From positions 100,756 through 164,755 of the forward strand of contig JAECUM010003668.1 in NCBI GenBank assembly GCA_016617855.1: a DNA stretch of 64,000 bases, written 5' to 3'. This document shows, piece after piece, positions 34,245-46,185 of this stretch (the first letter of the stretch is position 1; each line of letters starts with the position of its first letter). The notes beneath the pieces are model-generated. The model was given only the letters and a program-made list of their open reading frames with translations. It did not search any database and was not told the origin of the DNA. The position numbers and the translations under genes are program-made. The DNA is from Megalonaias nervosa. Its lineage: Eukaryota > Mollusca > Bivalvia > Unionida > Unionidae.

Positions 34245-34850
34245 ATGAACACATCTCAGACTTACAGCCTTGACATATGTATATGCCATATTGATCTGAT
34301 TATGAACACATCTCAGTCTTACAACCTAGACCTATTTAGATGCCATACTGACCTCATCATGAACACATCTCAGTCTTACAATCTGGACCTATTTAGATGC
34401 CATATCGATCTCATAATGAACACATCTCAGTCTTACACCTTGACATATGTATATGCCATATTGATCTGATTATGAACACATCTCAGTCTTACAACCTAGA
34501 CCTATTTAGATGCCATACTGACCTCATCATGAACACATCTCAGTCTTACAATCTGGACCTATTTAGATGCCATATCGATCTCATAATGAACACATCTCAG
34601 TCTTACACCTTGACATATGTATATGCCATATTGATCTGATTATGAACACATCTCAGTCTTACAACCTAGACCTATTTAGATGCCATACTGACCTCATCAT
34701 GAACACATCTCAGTCTTACAATCTGGACCTATTTAGATGCCATATCGATCTCATAATGAACACATCTCAGTCTTACACCTTGACATATGTATATGCCATA
34801 TCGATCTGATTATGAACACATCTCAGTCTTACAACCTGGACCTATTTAGA
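34245..34850. repeat. 170-bp higher-order repeat made of three 57-bp subunits
   Basis: The basic unit contains gaacacatctcagtcttaca. Three diverged subunit types recur in the same order with an exact 170-bp period (for example 34397, 34567, 34737). This is the structure of a homogenised higher-order satellite. Confidence 0.92.
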
Positions 34851-34958
34851 CACCATACTAGTCTCATTCTCAGATCAAAACTCTTAATATGCTGTTTTGT
34901 GTCATTATTATCATGGAATCACTAATAATAGGAAACATGTCTTTCCAAACTTAGAATG

Positions 34959-34963
34959 TTCTG
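34959..34963. repeat. Gypsy target site duplication, left (ttctg)
   Basis: Five bases directly before the TGT start of the left LTR, repeated at 38154-38158. Confidence 0.75.
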
Positions 34964-36137
34964 TGTGGGGGTGGTGGATGGGATTGGTTGTATTGATTTG
35001 GCGGATTGTACCTTCTTGCAAGATGTCCACTTTATTGGGTTATCGTTATCTAGAGGGTGATCACCCTTGGTATTGTTGCCTGGATCGAGTAAATATTAAT
35101 ATAAAGTGTGAAACTTATAGGTGGAATAAATAGAGATCTGAGCAGATATATAAAACAGAATGACACGAGCCCCCGTACATGAAAGACAACAATTTAATCA
35201 ATTACATAAACAACTATGATAATGCATTACATTAGGAAGATACACTTCTTTTTCAAATAAATCATTCACCGGATCTCAAACACAAATATACTTATATAAA
35301 TAGCCGATATGTTTTAAATGATAGAATTGGTTCATCATAGAATCAAGTGAACAATTGAAGTCATTACCTTGTACGACTTCATAACCTGCTCATTTCCGGT
35401 TCATTCCAACTTCACTGTGGCTGTTCTTCTTGGTCCTTTCCACTTTTTTCCTCTCCAAACTCTCTATTGTTTCGCCTCTTTCAGCCCTCGAACTTTGTGT
35501 GGGTAGGTGGATATGTAAGTACATAGATACGTAGATACTTGGATAAGTAGGTATGTGGATACGTCAGTGGAGCTATTTCCCTTTGTGCTTTCAAGCTTTG
35601 CTCGCTTCTACCGCCAGAATTGTCCGTCAACTTTTCAGACATCCGGTCCCTTGGATAATTGTTTTATGAGAGAATTTCTTCTAAATTCAAACTCGGAGTC
35701 TCCTATATTTTTCTCTTGCAGAAAAACATAGACTGACTAAATTTTTGCGATGGGGCATATTAAAACCAAGAAATTTCATGTGGGAACCACGCCCCTTATT
35801 TAGCGTAACCAATCCGGATTAAATATATCTACTGCCTTTTATAACTAGACACCAAAATTGCGGTCTGCCTGACCTCTAGATTTCCAAATAACTGATTCTG
35901 GAAAATATCAACTCTGACATTTTCGATACAAAGATTGAAGTTAACCCTTTCCTTCCAGTCTGTCTGACTGTTAAATAAACGAAGGCTTAATTAAGAATCA
36001 CTTCCTCTCATGACAGACATTAAAAATGCTTGCAGTATAGTGTTTAAAACGCACCTGTCCCCCTAAATCTAATTAATCATTCACCTGCCCAAATTAATGT
36101 GCTCTTTATAGATCAACAGAAATTTACATCCTTACAT
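34964..36137 (-). repeat. Gypsy 3' LTR, complete (1174 bp)
   Basis: Its 35539-36137 part matches 37554-38153 at high identity in the same orientation. It contains gtacgt-type short repeats around 35510-35560. Confidence 0.85.
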
Positions 36138-36199
36138 AGGTCCCCCCTTGAAGAGTAAAATCAGGGATTTTTACTCTCCAAATTTTTGGAGATGTAATC

Positions 36200-37535
36200 T
36201 GATTCACTTACACGTCCTCAGGTGAGCCCTTCACCTCAGATGTCCCTAGTCTACTTAAGCAGTCAGCCCCTACATTCTTGTTGCCCTTAATATACCGTAC
36301 CTGGACTTGGTACTGCTGTAGAAATAATGACCATCTCATTAATCATCCATTGGTCAACTTAGCTTGAGCTAAATAGGCAAGTGGTTGGTGGTCAGTTTCT
36401 AAAATAAATTTTCATCCATACAGGTAATGTTGGAATATAGATATCTCAAAGATAATTGCCAAGCATTCTTTTTCAGAGACCAAATAATTGCGTTCTGCAG
36501 TTGTCAATTTCCTGCTACTGTATACAACTGGGAATAAGTTTCCATCGTGCTCTTGTAATAGCACTGCCCCAAAACCTTTATTACAAGCGTCAGTATGTAA
36601 GACAAAATCTCGTGTAACATGAGGCAATTTCACTACTGCGTCTGATGTCAGTCTGTCCTTCAATGTCTGAAATGCTTGTTCATATGCGTCTGTCCATATA
36701 ACATTCGTCGGAGCTTTTTTCCGAGTCAAGTCAGTCAATGGGCTAGCAATAGCGCTGAAGTTAGGAAAATAGTGACGATAATACCCGGCTAGTCCCAAGA
36801 AAGATCGAACTTCCGTCTTAGTGGTCGGTCGTACTGTGTCCCTAAGTTGGTCGACCTTTGAACTATCTGGGGTTAATGTGTCTTTGCTGACGGTATGACC
36901 TAGGTAGGTTAGTTTCCTAAACCCTACATGGCTTTTAGATGGTTGTGCAGTCAGTCCCGTTTGTCAAAGTTGCTCTGAAATGTCTTTCAGCAAAATGATA
37001 CGATCGTCCCAAGTAGCTGTTGCTAAGAGTAAATCGTCCATGAAGTTTGAAACTCCAGTCCCCCTTAACAGTTCAGATAATTTTCACATCATACGTGTGA
37101 AGACGCTCGGTGCATTCTGGACCCCGAATGGCATGGCTACCCACTGGTAGGTCCCATCTGGAGTTGCGAAGGCAAGTTTTGCTCTGTCTTCATTTCGAAC
37201 TGGAATTTGCCAGTATCCCTTAGACAGATCGATTTTCGAAAAATACTTCGCGTTGGTCACCCTGGCAACTATGGACTCAGATCAGGTAACAGTTCTACCT
37301 GGAATTCCGTGATCCTGTTTAACTTCCTGTAATCGACGCAAAATCTGTGTGTACCGTCTTTCTTCTGTACCAACACAACAGGAGAACTATATGCCGACTC
37401 AGCTGGTTCTATAAATCCCAAGTCTGTCATAGCTTGAATTTCATTTTGGACAGTTTCTAATTTCACATAGGGTAATGGATATGGTTTCAACTTCACTGGC
37501 TTCTCATCCAGTAACTTCAGGGTGAACTCCTCCAA
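36200..37535 (-). pseudogene. Gypsy reverse transcriptase/RNase H remnant
   Basis: Reading leftward from 37535: the RT entry block SSPVVLVQKKDGTHRFCVDY, then a catalytic FMDDLLL at about 37025-37045, the LAGYYRHYFPNFS connection motif, and RNase H with LHTDACNKGFGAVL. A C-terminal part continues towards 36230. In-frame TGA codons lie at 37084, 36964, 36412 and 36343, at places where related elements commonly have Arg. A frameshift lies near 37270. Clearly Gypsy/Metaviridae-like by sequence order; not functional. Confidence 0.85.
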
Positions 37536-37553
37536 TTCCGTCTTGCCAGGTCG

Positions 37554-38153
37554 TTGGATAAGTAGGCACGTGGATACGTCAGTGGAGCTATTTCACCTTG
37601 TGCTTTCAAGCTTTGCTCGCTTCTACCACCAGAATTGTCCGTTGACTTTCCAGACATCCGGTCCCTTGGATAATTGTTTTATGAGAGATTTTCTTCTAAA
37701 TTCAAACTCGGAGTCTCCTATATTTTTCTCTTGCAGAAAAACGTAGACTGACTTAATTTTTGCAATGGGGCATATGAAAACCAAGAAATTTAATGTGGGA
37801 ACCATGTCCTTTATTTAGCATAACCAATCCAGATTAAATATATCTACTGCCTTTTATAACTAGGCGCCAAAATTGCAGTCTGCCTGACCTCTAGATTTCC
37901 AGATAACTGATTCTGGAAAATATCAACTCTGACATTTTCGATACAAAGATCGAAGTTAACCCTTTCCTTCCAGTCTGTCTGACTGTTAAATAAATGAAGG
38001 CTTAATTAAGAATCACTTCCTCTCGTGACATACATTAAAAATGCTTGCAGTATAGTGATTTAAACACACACCTGTCCTCATAAATATAATTAATCATTCA
38101 CCTGCCCAAATTAATGTTCTCTTTATAGACCAACAGAAATTTGCACCCTTACA
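37554..38153 (-). repeat. Gypsy 5' LTR, truncated (600 bp)
   Basis: Matches 35539-36137. The missing inner portion and the direct junction to RT sequence show a deletion whose left breakpoint lies at the shared word ttggataagtagg. Confidence 0.85.
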
Positions 38154-38158
38154 TTCTG
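38154..38158. repeat. Gypsy target site duplication, right (ttctg)
   Basis: Matches 34959-34963. Confidence 0.75.
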
Positions 38159-38199
38159 TCATCAGTCCTTAAGAGCAAGTTTCTGTCATTGTCTTGTTT

Positions 38200-40830
38200 G
38201 TGGTTCTGTAAAATCCTTCAGTTAACATTTGTGTGCTATCTTATGGTAGTTTATTACTGAAAGCAAATGTAAAAACTCTATTTTATTTTTCTTTATTGTT
38301 TATCTCCCTGGCCATAAGGCCAGATGATATGGCCCTGCATCTGTCATGCATTGTTGGTTGTCAGGCCATTTCCAATTGCATATTCTCAAACTGGAATCCA
38401 TATTCCAATTCAATTTTGATCAAATTTTAAATGTAGGTTTTTATATCATCAAAATCTTGGATGAGTTAGATAATATGCATGATCCACTCTGAAAGCCATG
38501 TTTGTTATCTGATATTAGTCAAACTTGAAATATGGGCTTTTATCATCAAGCACTTGGATGCATTCAGGAATGAGTGAGATCCATGCATATTTCTGAGGGG
38601 ATCTTGCTTTTAATTGGCTGAGTTTGTTACCACTTTGGAATCATATTTTTGATCTGATTTTGATAGGCTTATATAAACAAGTTCTTGCATAAGTTTGATA
38701 ATGTGCAGGATACACACATAATAATGAGTTGATATCATGTGATTAACTGAACTTGTTACTACACTACAAATGTACTTCAGCTTTCTGATGGGTAGAATTT
38801 TAAACGACAAGATCCATTCATAATAATGATATGATTTTGGATCTGAAGGGTTGAACTCTTCAACACTTTATTGACTCTGTTTCTGAGTCAAACTTGGTAA
38901 ATGTGCTTATATTATCAAGATATATTACTTGTTTCATTATAAAGATCAACACATGTTAATTAAGTGATCTTGCATATGATTGGTTGAGCTTCGGAATTTC
39001 TGACCCAGTTTTGATGAAACTTGGTAAATAGGCTAGACATTGGATGAATTCTATTTATGAGTGAGACCTGTCTAAATATATTAGGTGTTCTTGTATCTGA
39101 TTGGCTAAGTTGTTTTTACATTCTAGAGACTTTATTGATCAAACTTGGTAAATAGGTCTTTGTCATCAAGATCGTGGTTGAGTGTGAAATTTAACCATAT
39201 TACTGATATGACCTCACATCTGATTTGTTGATCTTGTCAACACATTAGCAGCTACATTTCTTATCAGATCATGATTAAACTTGTTTAATTGTCTCATATT
39301 ATCAAGATGTTGGATGAGTTTGATTTGGAGCAAGATCTACACATATTAATGAGGTATTCTTGTATCAGATTGGTACCACTCTGGATACTGAATTTTAATT
39401 GAATTTTGCTCCACTGTAAACTTATATTATCATTGTCCTAGACAAATTCTTTAATAAGTGAGATATGCATGGATACCTTGCATCTGATTGGCGAGTTTCT
39501 TAAATCTCCTAAGTCTAGAGACCATTTCTTGTCCAGTTTCTATAAAAGCTAAATATATTTATGTCATCAAGAATTTGGGTGACTCGTGTTACGAGTAAGA
39601 GACTGCATATTAATTATGCTTTTATCTTTGGAAAGAATTTGCATCAGGATATAGTAAAATAGGTAAAAACAACATGATATAAAGTTTAGGAGATAGTTTG
39701 CACAGGTTGTGTTTGCTTTCAATACTACATAATCCTGCTTAGTGAAATAGTCAGCTGTTAGGTTATGTGAACAGGTAAGCAGTATCAGGACTACTTGGGC
39801 CTCTTGTTTTACACACATGGAGCATATATTTTGTGTTATTGTCCATCTATCCGTCAATTTCGTTTCTGCACAAAAACTTGAATTCTCCAACGTTTGTTGA
39901 TCGCTTGCACTTGGGGTCAGAAAGAAGACTATTGACTTTGGGTTCCATAGGTCAAGGTCATTGTGAATGAAGGAAGAGAAATGTTTTCCACACAGTAACA
40001 TTAGTTTCCCATACAGACCTGGATCAAAGTTTGGATGGTTTGCACTTGGAGTAAGGAAGAAGTCTGTTGATTTTCATGTCAAAAGGTCAAAGATCACTGT
40101 GACTGAAAGAAGAAAAATGGTACAGCACAATAACATTAGGTCCACATGACAGATTTGGAGCAAATTTTGTGCGTAGCTTGCATTTGGGGTAAAGAAACAG
40201 TTGCTCACTTTGGGAGTCAAAGGCCACTGTGACTGAAGGAAGAAATATGGTTTTTGTGCAAACATTTAACTTCTAGATTATGCACTGTCACTGAAACCAC
40301 TTGTGGAAAACTTACATGTTGGGCTAACAAAGTCTATTGATTTTGATGTTCAGAGATCAAGGTCTTTATGACTGAAAGAAGAAAAATGGTTTTTTGCATT
40401 AATATTTTTAGTTCTTAGTCATGTATTTTGTCCAAATGTTTGTGGTAAGGTTCAACATAAGGTGTGAAAGATGTCTATTGTTTTGGGGTCCAAAGGTCAA
40501 AGATCAAGATAACTGTGACTCAGAGTTAAATGGGTTTGCAGAATGACTTTGTTTTGGAGCAAGCTTCCTGACCAAACATTGTTGATGACTTGCACTTAGT
40601 GAATAAAGAATCCCCTAGATTTGGGAATCTGAATGTCCGGGGTCATGGTCATGTTAAGTCTAATAAGAAAATAATGGTTTCTGCACATTTAGTTTAGTTC
40701 ACAACCACGTACTTGCACCAAAGTTCAAGGTCAATAAAACCCATTGGTCTGTAATGTCTAGAGTTAGACATGCCTACTAGTGTCCACATATGAAGACTGT
40801 TAAACAGGAAGGACCATTCATGGTACTCTT
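38200..40830. repeat. Degenerate interspersed repeats
   Basis: Up to 39560, roughly 130-bp cycles of phrases like tcaaacttggtaaat, atcaagat..ttggatgagt and gatcttgcatctgattgg. From 39560, cycles of ggtcaaggtcactgtgactg and agaagaaaaatggtttttgc. Related sequence recurs at 48780-48980 and 63820-63990. These are old dispersed repeats, not genes. Confidence 0.65.
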
Positions 40831-41039
40831 TTAAGTTTTGGAATAAATAAATTTTTCACATATCTGTTGTACTTAAGAGGATGATGGTATATAATGTTTG
40901 CCGGATTTAGCAATCTGCAAATGAAAATACAGCAACAACACAGTTTGAACATGAGCACAACAAATTCATGGTTACTGTAAATGAATGAGTACCTGATAAA
41001 AGGTTATTGCTATATATACTCACTTATGAATCGAGTCCA

Positions 41040-41117
41040 ATTACAAACTTCAGAGACCCAGATCTGCTGTTGTATTGTGTACTGGACAACCTGGGTCTCT
41101 GCAGTTTGTTAGGAGTA
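41040..41117. repeat. Foldback hairpin (MITE-like)
   Basis: aaacttcagagacccag near 41044 is the near-exact inverse of ctgggtctctgcagttt ending near 41110. A diverged relative of the surrounding block occurs at about 31130-31290. Confidence 0.55.
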
Positions 41118-41325
41118 ATCAGTAGAACAAACAACATTACTTCAGTATTACTATATGAAGAACTACCTTCAATGTCATTTCATTGTTACTGTGTTTCACG
41201 AAATATATGGGTACATTTTTCATTTAAGAAAGAACAAATATGACTTTGTTTATGAAGTCTGTTTTTATAAATTCAAGTGTTTGTTTCATGGATTTGCAAA
41301 CAGAAATATTTTTATACACGCACAG

Positions 41326-41415
41326 GTAGCTCGTTAAGTCAGGACATCGATCTTCCAGTTGCCATTAATGATGAACTAGTTCCTGACTCTACAAGGGTTA
41401 AAGTCAATGTCATAG
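41326..41415 (+). CDS. Alpha-2-macroglobulin-like protein, exon e
   Basis: 90 bp, acceptor acgcacag and donor gtaagc, phase 1 to 1. It encodes SSLSQDIDLPVAIND and VPDSTRVKVNVIG, the strand leading to the thioester domain. Its 3' end and donor site are duplicated immediately downstream (41447-41510). Confidence 0.85.
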
Positions 41416-41510
41416 GTAAGCCTTGCTAATATTCTCTTCAATTTAACTGACTCTACAAGGGCTAAAGTCAATGTCATAGGTAAGCCTTGCTAATATTCTC
41501 TTCAATTTAA
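41383..41510. repeat. 64-bp tandem duplication of an exon end with its splice donor
   Basis: Copy 1 at 41383-41446 covers the last 33 bases of exon e plus the first 31 of the intron. Copy 2 at 41447-41510 differs by one base (ggttaaag versus ggctaaag). Both contain an intact ataggtaag donor. Confidence 0.95.
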
Positions 41511-42002
41511 CTGTCTTAATTAGATACATAGATGGTGGTTTGATCTTCATGTGTAGTGTATAGTACTGTGGTAAAATTATGTGACATTTCAGTTGTATGG
41601 ACCAACAGAGTGTCTCCTGGATACACTGTCTATTTTATATAAAAAATTATAGGTTATCCCGACAATCAGTTACATGGAAAAAATCCATATTTCCAATGGG
41701 TTTGAAAAATTGTAGCATTCTACTGTACTGCCATTAGGTAATTAACACCACAAAAAAATCTTTTTCTCTACCTTAAACATCTTTCCCTGTGATTAGTAAT
41801 TATTTGATGTGTCCTCTTGAAGAATTACAATCTTCTATATGCACACATTTACTTGTCTATGGATAGGGTGACTGAATACCACATAGAAAAATGTTTTTCA
41901 TATCATCTGAATGTTGTGAAAATTATGATGGGGCTCAAAAGCTATAATAAATCAAAAGATTCTTTGTATGTGTTGCTTATGTAACTTCGGATCTATTTTT
42001 GA

Positions 42003-42390
42003 ATCATGTAAGTCTTTGAAAGAAGGTGTTATCTATCATTGAATCATGTAAGTCTTGGAAAGAAGGAGTTATCTATCATTGAATCATGTAAGTCTTGGAA
42101 AGAAGGAGTTATCTATCATTGAATCATGTAAGTCTTGGAAAGAAGGTGTTATCTATCATTGAATCGTGTAAGTCTTGGAAAGAAGGTGTTATCTATCATT
42201 GGATCATGTAAGCCTTGGAAAGAACATGTTATCTATCAATGAATCATGTAAGTCTTGGAAAGAAGGTGTTATCTATCATTGAATCATGTAAGTCCTGGAA
42301 AGAAGGAGTTATCTATCATTGAATCATGTAAGTCTTGGAAAGAAGGTATTATCTATCATTGAATCATATAAGTCTTGGAAAGAAGGTGTT
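42003..42390. repeat. 40-bp minisatellite, left part (about 10 copies)
   Basis: Unit gttatctatcattgaatcat gtaagtcttggaaagaaggt. It continues at 43381 after the LINE insertion. Confidence 0.95.
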
Positions 42391-43380
42391 ATAATAATAA
42401 TAATGAGGACTTTGTATAGCGCCTAATCTTTAGAAGCTCTAAGCGCTTTACAACATTTGACAACACTTAAAAAATACATATATAATGATATGATTAAAAA
42501 AATAAAAACAAACACCACGAAAGTAGAAACAGAAAATATGCTGTAAATATTTAAGGCAAGGATACATTATTAGGTCTTTAAGTCTGTTCTTGCAGCTGAA
42601 ATAGGTGAGTTTTAAGAGCGCTCTTGAATGAGATCACTGTGTCTTTGTGTCTAAGTGCAGTGGGCAATTCGTTCCACGTTGCTGGGCCCTGGTATGCAAA
42701 AGAGCATTGTCCATATGATTTCATCTTCATAGTGGGAATAATGAGAATATGAGTGTCAGAAGAGGAGCGTAAGCATTTTGCAGGTGTGTACACATGGGTG
42801 AGGTCAGATAGGTATGTTGGACTGGAGCCCGTCAGTGAAATGTAGCACAGAGAACAAATTTTGTGTTTAATTCTGGATCATATGGATAGCCAGTGTAGGG
42901 TACAGAGCAAGGGAGAGGTGTGCTCTGATCGTGGTACTCTAAGGATGATCCAAGCAGCTGTATTTTGAACTTTTTGAAGTTTCTGAAGTAGATATTGAGA
43001 CGAACCAGACAGAATTGAGTTACAATAGTCCAGTCTTGAAAGTACTAAGGAACACACAAGTGTTTTAGTGGCATCAACTGAAAGATACTTGCGAATGGAG
43101 CTGATGCGTCTCAGCTCAAGATATGCAGCCTTGCATATGTTCATGACATGTTGATGCAATGAGAGAGTACTGTCAAGAGTGACACCGAGGTTTCGTACTG
43201 ACTGTGTGAATTTAATGTTGGTGTTGCTGATATTTATTGTCTGAGGTAAAGGATGTGAATGAGAAAGTCTTTGTGTTGTAATCAGGATGGCTTCAGTTTT
43301 TTCATCATTCATCTGCAGCTTGTTACATGTCATCCATGATTTCACATTGGAAATGCACCTCTCTACACCTTGGATGGTAG
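42391..43380 (-). mobile_element. L2/CR1-like LINE, 5'-truncated (990 bp)
   Basis: Minus-strand non-LTR retrotransposon fragment inserted inside the 40-bp minisatellite. It ends in an ATT-repeat tail after the gcgctatacaaagtcctc-type 3' end. The coding part (42578-43380) holds the region after the RT palm: KTEAILITTQRL, NLGVTLDSTLSLHQH, SRLDYCNSILSG, SYGQCSFAYQGPATWNELP. Only one base of target-site change is visible, so no clear duplication. A second copy lies at about 59820-61792. Confidence 0.9.
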
Positions 43381-43532
43381 CTATCATTGAATTATGTAAG
43401 TCTTGGAAAGAAGGAGTTATCTATCATTGAATCATGTAAGTCTTGGAAAGAAAGTGTTATCTATCATTGAATCATGTAAGTCTTGGAAAGAAGGAGTTAT
43501 CTATCATTGAATCATGTAAGTCTTGGAAAGAA
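43381..43532. repeat. 40-bp minisatellite, right part
   Basis: Same unit as 42003-42390, resuming at ctatcattgaat directly after the LINE. Confidence 0.95.
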
Positions 43533-43539
43533 TGGTGCA

Positions 43540-43930
43540 TTAAATGGTTCGCAGATGTGAAGCAATAGGACTCAGCAGGGAGAAAACCATGTATGAAGCA
43601 ATAGGTCTCCGTAGGGAGAAAACAATATGTTGACACAAAAGGACTCTGTAGAGAGAAGACATTGTGTGTGAAGGAATAAGGCTCAGTTGGGAGAAGATCA
43701 TGTGAGAGGCAATAGTACACAGTAAAGAGAAAATTGTGTATAAAGCAATAGGGTCAAAAGGGGAGAAAACCATGTGTGAAGCAATAGGGCCTAGTTGGGA
43801 GATCATGTGTGAAGCAATAGTGCATGGTAGGGAGAAGACATGTATTAAGCAATGGGGCTTAAAAGGGAGAAGACTGTGTGTGAAAGAATAGGGCTTAATT
43901 GAGAGAAAACATTGTGTATTGGGGTAGACA
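43540..43930. repeat. Degenerate 36-40-bp array
   Basis: About ten diverged copies of gaagcaatagg followed by agggagaaaaccatgtgt. It gives long open frames on the minus strand by repetition only. Confidence 0.8.
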
Positions 43931-44228
43931 TTACAGCAGCTAGTCATGCTTAGTATTAATATGTAAACACTAGATACCTCCTAGATCAGAAAACAACATC
44001 ATATTCATCAATAGCAAACAAATGAATTATTTGTTATTATATGTGTACTATCAGATATCTCACATGGGTAAGTGCTGTGGCCAATAAGCCTGTGAGTTGG
44101 CTGTATCAAAACTGTGAGACAGGACACATACAATTAATTGTTCATTGTATATTTTAATTTAGAATTTGGATCAGTTACCAAATCTCATGACATTACCCTA
44201 AGTAAAGAATGAATAATGAATTTATATA

Positions 44229-44232
44229 ATTG

Positions 44233-44277
<45 letters not shown>

Positions 44278-44278
44278 T
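44229..44278. repeat. AAT trinucleotide microsatellite
   Basis: About 16 uninterrupted aat units. Confidence 0.97.
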
Positions 44279-45623
44279 ATGATTATGATTTCTTATGAAC
44301 AATAAACTAGTCACTATGTGAGTAGTTTTTGTCTGAATGAGAAATTGTATCTATTTATGAGTCAGACAACATTATTTTGACTAGATCTGAAAAATGATAT
44401 TATCATACATGCCAACTTTTTTTCACCAAATCATGTCTTACACTCACCTGTATATGGGTTGTGCTTTTTTGTTGTTTTTGTCATTTTTATTATCTTTTTA
44501 ATTCCACTCATAAATCTGAGAATATTGCTAAAGAATGTGCCTGCTGCATTAGAACAGCATAAGAGTACTTTCCTTATCTGCTATTTATAGCAACTGTATA
44601 TGACCCATTTCCAATAAATAAACAGGTTTCTTCAAATATGAACTTTTCCTCACACATTCATGATATTGATAAGCTAGTTAGATAGTGGACCAGTCTGTAA
44701 TTTTAACCAAATCACCAGATTTTATGTGAAATGCTTTATGGTGTGAGTTGTGGATGTTATCTGACAGAAAATGTTAGAGCAGATGGATCTTTTCAACTTC
44801 AAAACATGCCAGATCGGTAAAAAAGACAATCAACACTGCTTTACAAACTTTAAAAGAAGAATATGAGAGTAATGTAATACAGCACTAGGATGGAGCACAC
44901 CATGCTCATTGCAGAATTTACGACATCAAGTTCATGATCATTCAGCGAAAGTAACAAATGTAAACAAGTTAAAGTAAGTGCTGAATATAAATAATTTGTC
45001 AGAATATTTTGTGTTTGTACTCTGGTACTAATCCATATGGATTTTGTCCTTTGTGACAAGAATTTTGACCAGCTGTAGAACCAGGTTAGTAGCAAAAATG
45101 TATCTTTTTCATACAGCGTTCTGTAATAATTTATGGCATGTAATATATAGATTACACATTTTATGCCCACTTAAGCATTTTGCCACTTATATTAACAATA
45201 ATTATGCTTATACCTCTTGGAGGGTTGGCATATATGTGTTACCATAAATGGGAGATTATGTTGGCTATAAAATTGGCAAATAGTGTCTCAGCACATGTAA
45301 CTGTATCCACATTTGATGCAGATTCAGCCAATACGGATTTCAGTGGTGGCTTGTTTGTTTTAATGGTTAATATGGTTTTATAAGATGGGGTTACTGCATG
45401 ATGCATGATGTCATTCTTGCCACCATAACTGATTTTCATTTAAGATTTACAGGAAGAGCAGAATGCATATCCATGTCTCTTTGAACTTTATTACAAGCAC
45501 TGAAATTCCTGTTTCCATCCATCATTGATTTCTGTGTAATGTCTTCCTTATACTTAAGCAGATGTTTACACACTGCAAACCATTACTGTCTCAGTACTCA
45601 GACTTGTACTTAAACGTTTTCAG

Positions 45624-45800
45624 GTGACATAATGGGTCCAACTCTATCAAACTTGAAGGATCTGTTAAGGATGCCATATGGATGTGGTGAGCAGAACATG
45701 GCATCATGGTCCCCAAATATCTATGTCCTGCAGTACCTTACCAATACCAACCAGCTCACAGATGCAATCCAGGATGAGGCTAAGGGATACATGAGAATTG
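45624..45800 (+). CDS. Alpha-2-macroglobulin-like protein, exon f (thioester exon)
   Basis: 177 bp, acceptor cgttttcag and donor gtgaat, phase 1 to 1. It encodes GDIMGPTLSNLKDLL followed by MPYGCGEQNMASWSPNIYVL. The Cys and Gln of GCGEQN form the internal thioester that lets family members bind covalently to attacking proteases or microbial surfaces. This is the diagnostic exon of the gene. Downstream residues (YLTNTNQLTDAIQDEAKGYMRI) are the first helices of the thioester domain. A 33-bp tandem array begins a few bases after the donor. Confidence 0.97.
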
Positions 45801-45806
45801 GTGAAT

Positions 45807-46070
45807 AATATTAACGTCTTGTTACAGATCAGTCTTAACAATGTTAATACCTTGTTATATATCAGTCTTAATGTTAATGTCTTGTTACATGTCAGTCTTA
45901 ACAATGTTGATTCTTGTTACATATCAGTCTTAACAACATTAATGTCTTGTTACATATCAGTCTTAACAGTGTTAATGTCTTGTTTTATGTAAGTCTTAAC
46001 AATATTAATGTTTTGTTGTATGTCAGTCTTAACAATGTTAATGTCTTGTTACATATCATTCCTAACAATT
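45807..46070. repeat. 33-bp minisatellite next to the splice donor
   Basis: About eight diverged copies of ttaatgtcttgttacatatc agtcttaacaatg, starting about six bases after the thioester exon. Confidence 0.9.
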
Positions 46071-46185
46071 TGTGAAATAGGGAAATCCCATATGAAGGTC
46101 AAAATTTGTATTATAGGGAAATTTCATCTGAGGTTCAAAATTTATGGACAGAATGAGTCTTTGCTGAGTTCATGCCAAGAAATTC

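Larger units (their letters stand above)
34964..38153 (-). mobile_element. Gypsy-type LTR retrotransposon, internally deleted
   Basis: Minus-strand element of 3.2 kb. Full 3' LTR at 34964-36137, polypurine tract aaggggggacc just inside it, RNase H and reverse transcriptase remnants, then a truncated 5' LTR at 37554-38153. LTR ends are TGT...ACA and a 5-bp duplication ttctg flanks the whole. Gag, protease, primer binding site and the inner half of the 5' LTR are missing, so it cannot move on its own. Confidence 0.9.
31089..41325. other. Intron with satellites, Gypsy element and old repeats
   Basis: Contains a TG microsatellite (32882-32930), a 48-bp array (33773-34120), a 170-bp higher-order array (34245-34850), a Gypsy LTR element (34964-38153), two stretches of degenerate interspersed repeats (38200-39560 and 39560-40830) and a short foldback (41040-41117). 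No host gene seen. Confidence 0.7.
41511..45623. other. Intron with minisatellites and a LINE fragment
   Basis: Apart from the 40-bp array, the L2/CR1 insertion, a degenerate 36-40-bp array (43540-43930) and an AAT microsatellite (44229-44278) nothing was recognised. Confidence 0.65.
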
